Assembly (NCBI GenBank): GCA_964594775.1
Contig: CAZQNO010000002.1
Span: 1 to 64,000 of the forward strand
DNA from: CAYFVU01 sp964594775
GTDB taxonomy: Bacteria > Spirochaetota > Spirochaetia > DSM-16054 > Sediminispirochaetaceae
Reading direction: 5' to 3'
Length of the DNA: 64,000 nt
Made by a program: the position numbers and the translations under genes. Positions 60,450-64,000 of this stretch are shown in pieces. The notes under the pieces were generated by a model. It saw nothing but the letters and a program-made list of their open reading frames with translations. It made no database searches and was not told the DNA's origin. Numbering within the stretch: the stretch's first letter is position 1; each line of letters starts with the position of its first letter.

Positions 60450-61406
60450 TTAATCCATGAGTTCTTCTACGTCCATTCCTGCGGCCTGAAGGACTTGCCG
60501 GAAGGGATCGTAGAACTCGTCGCCGTGTTTTTCAAGACCCTGCCAAGAGTAGGCGGTGTCCAAGGCTTCCTTTCCCTCTTCGGTATCGGCGATCTTGAGA
60601 AGGGCCTCGACTACCTTACTGCGAATATCTTCGGGGATGGAGGGATGAAACTGCACGCCGTCGTTGGGAATGTCTTCGGAGATCTTGATGACCTGTACCA
60701 CATCCATTACATCGGGGTGATCGTCTTCGAGGGTGCTGCGGGCGTCGACGTAGCTGGCACCGGCATCCGCATCGCGATTGTAGACCGCAGAAACGACCGC
60801 GTCGTGGCTGCCGGCATCGACGACATTCTCCAGGTCTTTCTCGTGGTCGATACCTTCGGCCTTCATCGTCACCATGGGGATTATCCAACCGCTGGTGGAG
60901 AGGGGATCGGGCCGGGCGAAGGTTTTTCCCTTGAGATCCGCGATACTGCTAACGCCGCTGTCCCTGTGGACGATGATCTGTCCGTTATACGAGGGGCTGC
61001 CGTAGCGGACCGAGACGAGGGCTGCTTCGGCAACGCCCCTGTCTGCGGCCATGATATAGGCGAAGGTCGCAAGGGATGCCATATGGGCCTTCGGCGGATC
61101 GGCGGCCATGGCCTCCACCACACCGACATACTCGGTGGCGACGTTGGTTTTAAAATAGAGTCCGGTCTCCTCGTGGAGAAGGTCCGCAACGGCTTCGGCG
61201 CCGGCGGCAACTCGTTCCATCTCTCCCGAGGGAACGAAAGACCAGATGAGAGGATTGTCTTCGCTGCCGAGAGCGGGGCCTTCTTTCGCCTCTTCCTCTG
61301 CCTTCGCTTCTTTTGCAGGCTCTTCTTTCTTCGCGCAGCCGACGACCAGCAGAGACCCGATAACGACGGCGACGATAAGCAATAGAATAACTCTATGTGC
61401 TTTCAT
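60450..61406 (-). CDS. phnD: Phosphonate/phosphate ABC transporter binding protein (lipoprotein)
   Basis: 318 residues. A lipoprotein signal ends at the lipobox LVVGC (Cys about 24), followed by a Lys/Glu/Ala-rich linker. The mature part is PhnD-type: NPLIWSFVPSGEMERVAAGAEAV, RPDPLSTSGWIIPMVTMKA, AVYNRDADAGASYVDARSTL and an end of about 60 residues with EDIRSKVVEALLKIADTEEG. Tethered to the membrane, it captures the ligand for PhnE/PhnC. Ligand could be phosphonate, phosphite or phosphate. SD AAGGAGGTATAGTGA. Confidence 0.92.
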   Translation of the reverse strand: MKAHRVILLLIVAVVIGSLLVVGCAKKEEPAKEAKAEEEAKEGPALGSEDNPLIWSFVPSGEMERVAAGAEAVADLLHEETGLYFKTNVATEYVGVVEAMAADPPKAHMASLATFAYIMAADRGVAEAALVSVRYGSPSYNGQIIVHRDSGVSSIADLKGKTFARPDPLSTSGWIIPMVTMKAEGIDHEKDLENVVDAGSHDAVVSAVYNRDADAGASYVDARSTLEDDHPDVMDVVQVIKISEDIPNDGVQFHPSIPEDIRSKVVEALLKIADTEEGKEALDTAYSWQGLEKHGDEFYDPFRQVLQAAGMDVEELMD

Positions 61407-61445
61407 TCACTATACCTCCTTGAATCATTGTGGGGAATATTGGGC

Positions 61446-61474
61446 ATTATACCCTTTCCTTCTTCTTTTATAAA
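61446..61474 (-). promoter_or_regulatory. Predicted promoter of phnD-phnC-phnE
   Basis: Minus strand: TTTATA (61469-61474), 17-bp spacer, consensus TATAAT (61446-61451). The leader is about 33 nt with the SD. I see no Pho box or riboswitch in it. Confidence 0.6.
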
Positions 61475-61551
61475 GAAGCAATATGAGATAATAATGAGGA
61501 AAAGATGAGGAAATGGTTTGCAGGAGAAAAAGATTCGAATTTCTTCTCGTA

Positions 61552-61576
61552 ATACGCTTTACCGTATACGCTTTAC
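61552..61576. repeat. Tandem 11-bp direct repeat in the phnD/acyltransferase intergenic region
   Basis: ATACGCTTTAC occurs at 61552-61562 and again at 61566-61576, with a CGT spacer, period 14 bp. It abuts the predicted -35 of the acyltransferase gene and could be a regulator site. Confidence 0.55.
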
Positions 61577-61606
61577 TTTCAAGGGGAAAATGGGCTATTT
61601 TATAAG
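61577..61606 (+). promoter_or_regulatory. Predicted promoter of the acyltransferase gene
   Basis: TTTCAA (61577-61582), 18-bp spacer, TATAAG (61601-61606), then 9 nt to ATG 61616. The GGAG before the ATG would lie at or upstream of the transcript start, so this message may also be nearly leaderless. Confidence 0.4.
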
Positions 61607-61615
61607 CGGAGACTA

Positions 61616-62758
61616 ATGGGAAACAAGGAAGATTACGAAGATATACGACCATATAAGGACTCGGAGGTACATGAGGTCCTCCATCGACTGGGACAGAACG
61701 ACTGGCTCATGTCCGGAATCCGCACCGTTTTTCTTCCGAAGACCCCCCGGTTCTTCGCCCCTCTCGTGGACAAGGCTATCCGGGCCTATCTCTACATGAA
61801 ACTCAAGAACATCCACACGGTGGAGCACTTCCAGCGCAAGATAATCGTCGACACGTTGCTCCACTCCCTGGTAAAGAAGACGAGCAGCGGTCTGAGTTAT
61901 CGAGGTTTGGAGCATCTGGATCCGAAGAAATCCTACGTCTTTATCACCAATCACCGGGATATTGTTCTCGATCCGGCTCTCTTGAACTATATTCTGGCGA
62001 AAAACAGTCTTCCGATGGCACAAATTGCAATAGGAGACAACCTCCTCGTGCATAAAACCGTGGAGGATCTCATTCGCCTCAACCGCTCCTTCGTGGTAAA
62101 GAGAAACCTCCCCTTGAGACAGCAGTTCGTGGAAAGTCTTCGCCTTTCTCGTTACATCCGGCATGTGTTAAACAGTGGAGAATCGGTGTGGATCGCTCAG
62201 CGCTCCGGTCGTTCAAAAGACGGGATCGATACCACTAACCCCGCCGTACTCAAGATGCTGCACTTCGCCTGGCGGAAGGAGAAGGTTTCCTTCAAGGAAT
62301 TTGTGAAGCAGAGTAATATAGTCCCCGTCTCGATCTCTTACGAATATGATCCCTGCGACCGTATCAAGGCTTGGGAAGTATACAGAAAACGGACCCGCGG
62401 AGAGCACCAAAAGAGAAAGTATGAGGACTTGGTCAGCATGCTGGCGGGTTTGAAAGGATTCAAGGGAAGGGTGCATTATCGTTTCAATGAGCCGCTGCGG
62501 GGAGATTGCGAGAACGAGAAGGAGCTGGCGGTGCTCATCGACGAGAAGATACAGATGGGCTACAATCTCTGGGCGACGAATTTTATCGCCTACGATGTAG
62601 TACACGACACCGACCTCTTCGAGCAGAGTTACTCCCAATTCGAGAAGCAGCGTTTCTTTCTCCGTTTTCACCGGCTCTCTCGACAGGTCAAGCAGGTGCT
62701 TCTCGAATCATATGCAAATCCGGTTATCAAAAAGATGCTTTTAAACCGAAAGGCTTAG
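61616..62758 (+). CDS. 1-acyl-sn-glycerol-3-phosphate acyltransferase-like protein
   Basis: 380 residues, PlsC superfamily. The H-x4-D motif is in ITNHRDIVLDPALL (about 118-131), and the block LLVHKTVEDLIRLNRSFVVKR carries the substrate Arg/Lys region; the third block, usually FPEGxRS, is replaced by VWIAQRSGRSKDGID, as in some lipid A or ornithine-lipid type members. NIVPVSISYEYDPCD is block IV. It probably acylates a phospholipid precursor at the membrane; the donor is unknown. A lipoprotein gene follows after 2 bp. Confidence 0.82.
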   Translation: MGNKEDYEDIRPYKDSEVHEVLHRLGQNDWLMSGIRTVFLPKTPRFFAPLVDKAIRAYLYMKLKNIHTVEHFQRKIIVDTLLHSLVKKTSSGLSYRGLEHLDPKKSYVFITNHRDIVLDPALLNYILAKNSLPMAQIAIGDNLLVHKTVEDLIRLNRSFVVKRNLPLRQQFVESLRLSRYIRHVLNSGESVWIAQRSGRSKDGIDTTNPAVLKMLHFAWRKEKVSFKEFVKQSNIVPVSISYEYDPCDRIKAWEVYRKRTRGEHQKRKYEDLVSMLAGLKGFKGRVHYRFNEPLRGDCENEKELAVLIDEKIQMGYNLWATNFIAYDVVHDTDLFEQSYSQFEKQRFFLRFHRLSRQVKQVLLESYANPVIKKMLLNRKA

Positions 62759-62760
62759 CT

Positions 62761-63474
62761 GTGGCGGCCGCCAAACGGTTCACCGGGGTCCCGGTATTTT
62801 TCCTCCGAGCGCTGCTTCTCTTTGCTGTTACCCTCCTGCCGTCCTGTACCGGATATTCCCCCGAGATCGTGAGGACCTTTTGGCAGCTGGATGTACTCTT
62901 TTCTCCCCAAGAGGGAACGCAGCGGGAGCTGCTCAGCCTATTTGTCCTGTGTTCCGACGAAGACGGGATGGAGGATTTGGCAAGGCTCGATATTTCCCTA
63001 AATGAGAAGGAGCTCACCTGGAGTCTCGATGCGGAAACATGGAGAGAGGTCCCCGGCGGCGACGGCTTGGTATGGATCGGAGGAAACGGATTGGCGGCCC
63101 CGTCTTCTGCGGTGTTTCCCCGGGGCGAATACCACGTGCGCGTCGTCGACAGGGCGGGAGAGGCGGCCGAAACAAGCTTTGTTCTCCCCCCGGATTTGCG
63201 CGGGCTTGCCGGCGGAAATCTTGAAGAGAAAATTTTCCCGCGCATCATATACAAAGAGGGTGCGTTCGAAATTCACTCGCCCCATGCGGTACATTTTCTT
63301 GCCGTGACGGACGAAGAAGGTCGACTAGTGGAAACTCTAGAGTTTGCAGAAAGGGTAATAGGTCCAAAGCGCTTGAAAAATGCGGCCGCAAGGGGAGGCG
63401 AATTGCTCACCATCGGCGCCTTTGACCAAGAATTGGGACTCGGCGTAAAAAGCGGCCCCTATCTCATCCCCTAA
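62761..63474 (+). CDS. Lipoprotein of unknown function
   Basis: 237 residues from GTG 62761, weak SD AAAGG. The signal peptide FLRALLLFAVTLLPSC ends in a lipobox (LPSC), with the Cys as first residue of the mature protein, so it is probably membrane-anchored. The remainder is soluble, with beta-strand-like stretches (EYHVRVVDRAGEAAETSFVL) similar to Ig-like folds. No family recognised. It directly follows the acyltransferase and its 3' end overlaps the converging gene by 4 bp. Confidence 0.65.
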   Translation: MAAAKRFTGVPVFFLRALLLFAVTLLPSCTGYSPEIVRTFWQLDVLFSPQEGTQRELLSLFVLCSDEDGMEDLARLDISLNEKELTWSLDAETWREVPGGDGLVWIGGNGLAAPSSAVFPRGEYHVRVVDRAGEAAETSFVLPPDLRGLAGGNLEEKIFPRIIYKEGAFEIHSPHAVHFLAVTDEEGRLVETLEFAERVIGPKRLKNAAARGGELLTIGAFDQELGLGVKSGPYLIP

Positions 63475-64000
63475 CGCTTCAACTTATTCCAAAGCTCCTT
63501 TAGAAAGCTAAGAAAGCGGCTCTTCACACTCCTCCCATAGTGCTGTGAATAGTCCGCCACCGCTTTTTCTAAAGGAAAGTCTTCACCGTGTTCCTTTTTC
63601 AGCGTGTCCCAGTGTTTTATCATCCACAGATAGAGGTCGCCCTTCGTTCTGCCGGGAAAGCGGGAGAGGATTCCCTGATGCTGGATGATCATCAAGATGG
63701 GCTTGTAGAGATTATTGTACCAGGAAGAAGCGGCATCCAATAGATCGATCTCCTTGGCTTTGTCTTGGCTGAGAAAGTACTTATGCCCTTGAATGTGGCG
63801 GAGCATCTCCACATAGCGGCCCGGCTCGGTAAAGACGATTTCCTCGGGAGGAATGATCTGATCGATTCCCGTATTGCGAAATACCTGGTCTTTTTCATAG
63901 GTGATAACGGCGTCCTTGAGTTTGGCGGTGGTCATCCCCGGATCAATGGTGATCTCCGAATCGAGTTCGATGACTTCCGCATCGATCGCCTCTCTTCCCT
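63471..64000 (-). CDS. Conserved protein, partial (N-terminus beyond right edge)
   Basis: At least 176 C-terminal residues; the frame is still open at the edge, upstream of an internal ATG at 63935. The visible start, EVIELDSEITIDPGMTTA, followed by LKDAVITYEKDQVFRNTGID, and then EEIVFTEPGRYVEMLRHIQGHKYFLSQ (quoted in part), looks like proteins annotated with a ParB-like N-terminal fold or DUF4032, but I am not certain. Rich in Lys and Trp, no membrane helix or signal seen. The 3' end overlaps the lipoprotein gene by 4 bp in convergent order. Confidence 0.6.
   Translation of the reverse strand, partial: GREAIDAEVIELDSEITIDPGMTTAKLKDAVITYEKDQVFRNTGIDQIIPPEEIVFTEPGRYVEMLRHIQGHKYFLSQDKAKEIDLLDAASSWYNNLYKPILMIIQHQGILSRFPGRTKGDLYLWMIKHWDTLKKEHGEDFPLEKAVADYSQHYGRSVKSRFLSFLKELWNKLKR

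Noticed and set aside
1..64000. CRISPR arrays, tRNA or rRNA genes, insertion sequences, prophage
   Set aside because: On reading both strands I found no regularly spaced repeats, no cloverleaf with CCA end, no transposase or phage proteins and no shift in base composition.

Overview
The window reads as a contiguous chromosomal stretch of a free-living, probably anaerobic and saccharolytic spirochaete (order Spirochaetales). This is inference from gene content: a long-form pyrophosphate-dependent phosphofructokinase next to mannose-6-phosphate isomerase, acetate kinase, a long (505-residue) serine hydroxymethyltransferase, an NFACT protein opening with MSLNWREID, a protein with two cyclic-nucleotide domains, several exported proteins typical of a diderm envelope, and moderately GC-rich DNA. 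I see no rRNA, tRNA, phage, insertion sequence or CRISPR array. Coding density is very high and most genes sit in short operons with 4-bp ATGA overlaps and strong Shine-Dalgarno (SD) sites.

Layout. 1-5.3 kb: glgC (cut by the left edge) diverges from a murC-yicC-cytidylate kinase run, then rpoZ-miaA. 5.3-7.8 kb: a FecR-domain exported protein facing a kinase-like membrane protein. 7.8-14.4 kb (minus strand): amrA/amrB (AmmeMemoRadiSam A and B), NFACT, a small unknown ORF, hisC, folC and a DHH phosphoesterase. 14.5-24.5 kb: an arginyl/leucyl-tRNA-protein transferase, acyl-CoA synthetase, exported transglutaminase-like protein, Fe-type alcohol dehydrogenase, pfp (minus), manA, a UPF0178 protein and asnS (minus). 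24.7-34.7 kb: a second acyl-CoA synthetase overlapping a DAHP synthase, a DJ-1 protein, ackA (minus), a possible outer-membrane protein, murB-mgtE (minus) and cysS. 34.7-40 kb: an ECF sigma/anti-sigma/exported protein/TIG-transglutaminase operon, a double cyclic-nucleotide-binding regulator and a PCMT-like exported protein. 40.2-48.2 kb: valS, glyA, a U32 peptidase and lon. 48.4-53.1 kb: recO-thpR-recJ-M23 peptidase-rpsU. 53.4-58 kb: serA-serC-Lrp-gcvT-DHOD-like (serine, glycine and one-carbon metabolism). 58-61.4 kb: phnD-phnC-phnE transporter (minus). 61.6-64 kb: an acyltransferase, a lipoprotein and a gene cut by the right edge.

Points that stand out. (1) At least eight genes or operons start with an initiation codon 6-8 nt after a recognisable -10 hexamer, which predicts leaderless mRNAs. 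(2) rpsU has a near-perfect SD followed at optimal spacing by AUA rather than AUG. (3) A promoter plus intrinsic terminator on the minus strand between rpsU and serA encloses a structured segment of about 118 nt with no convincing ORF: a candidate small RNA. (4) A perfect 25-bp hairpin with a 3-nt loop lies directly behind valS without a T-tract. (5) PhnE carries an unusual N-terminal multi-helix plus Ig-like extension. (6) The ECF sigma operon ends in a TIG-repeat transglutaminase. I see no single large novel system; these are the items most worth checking.
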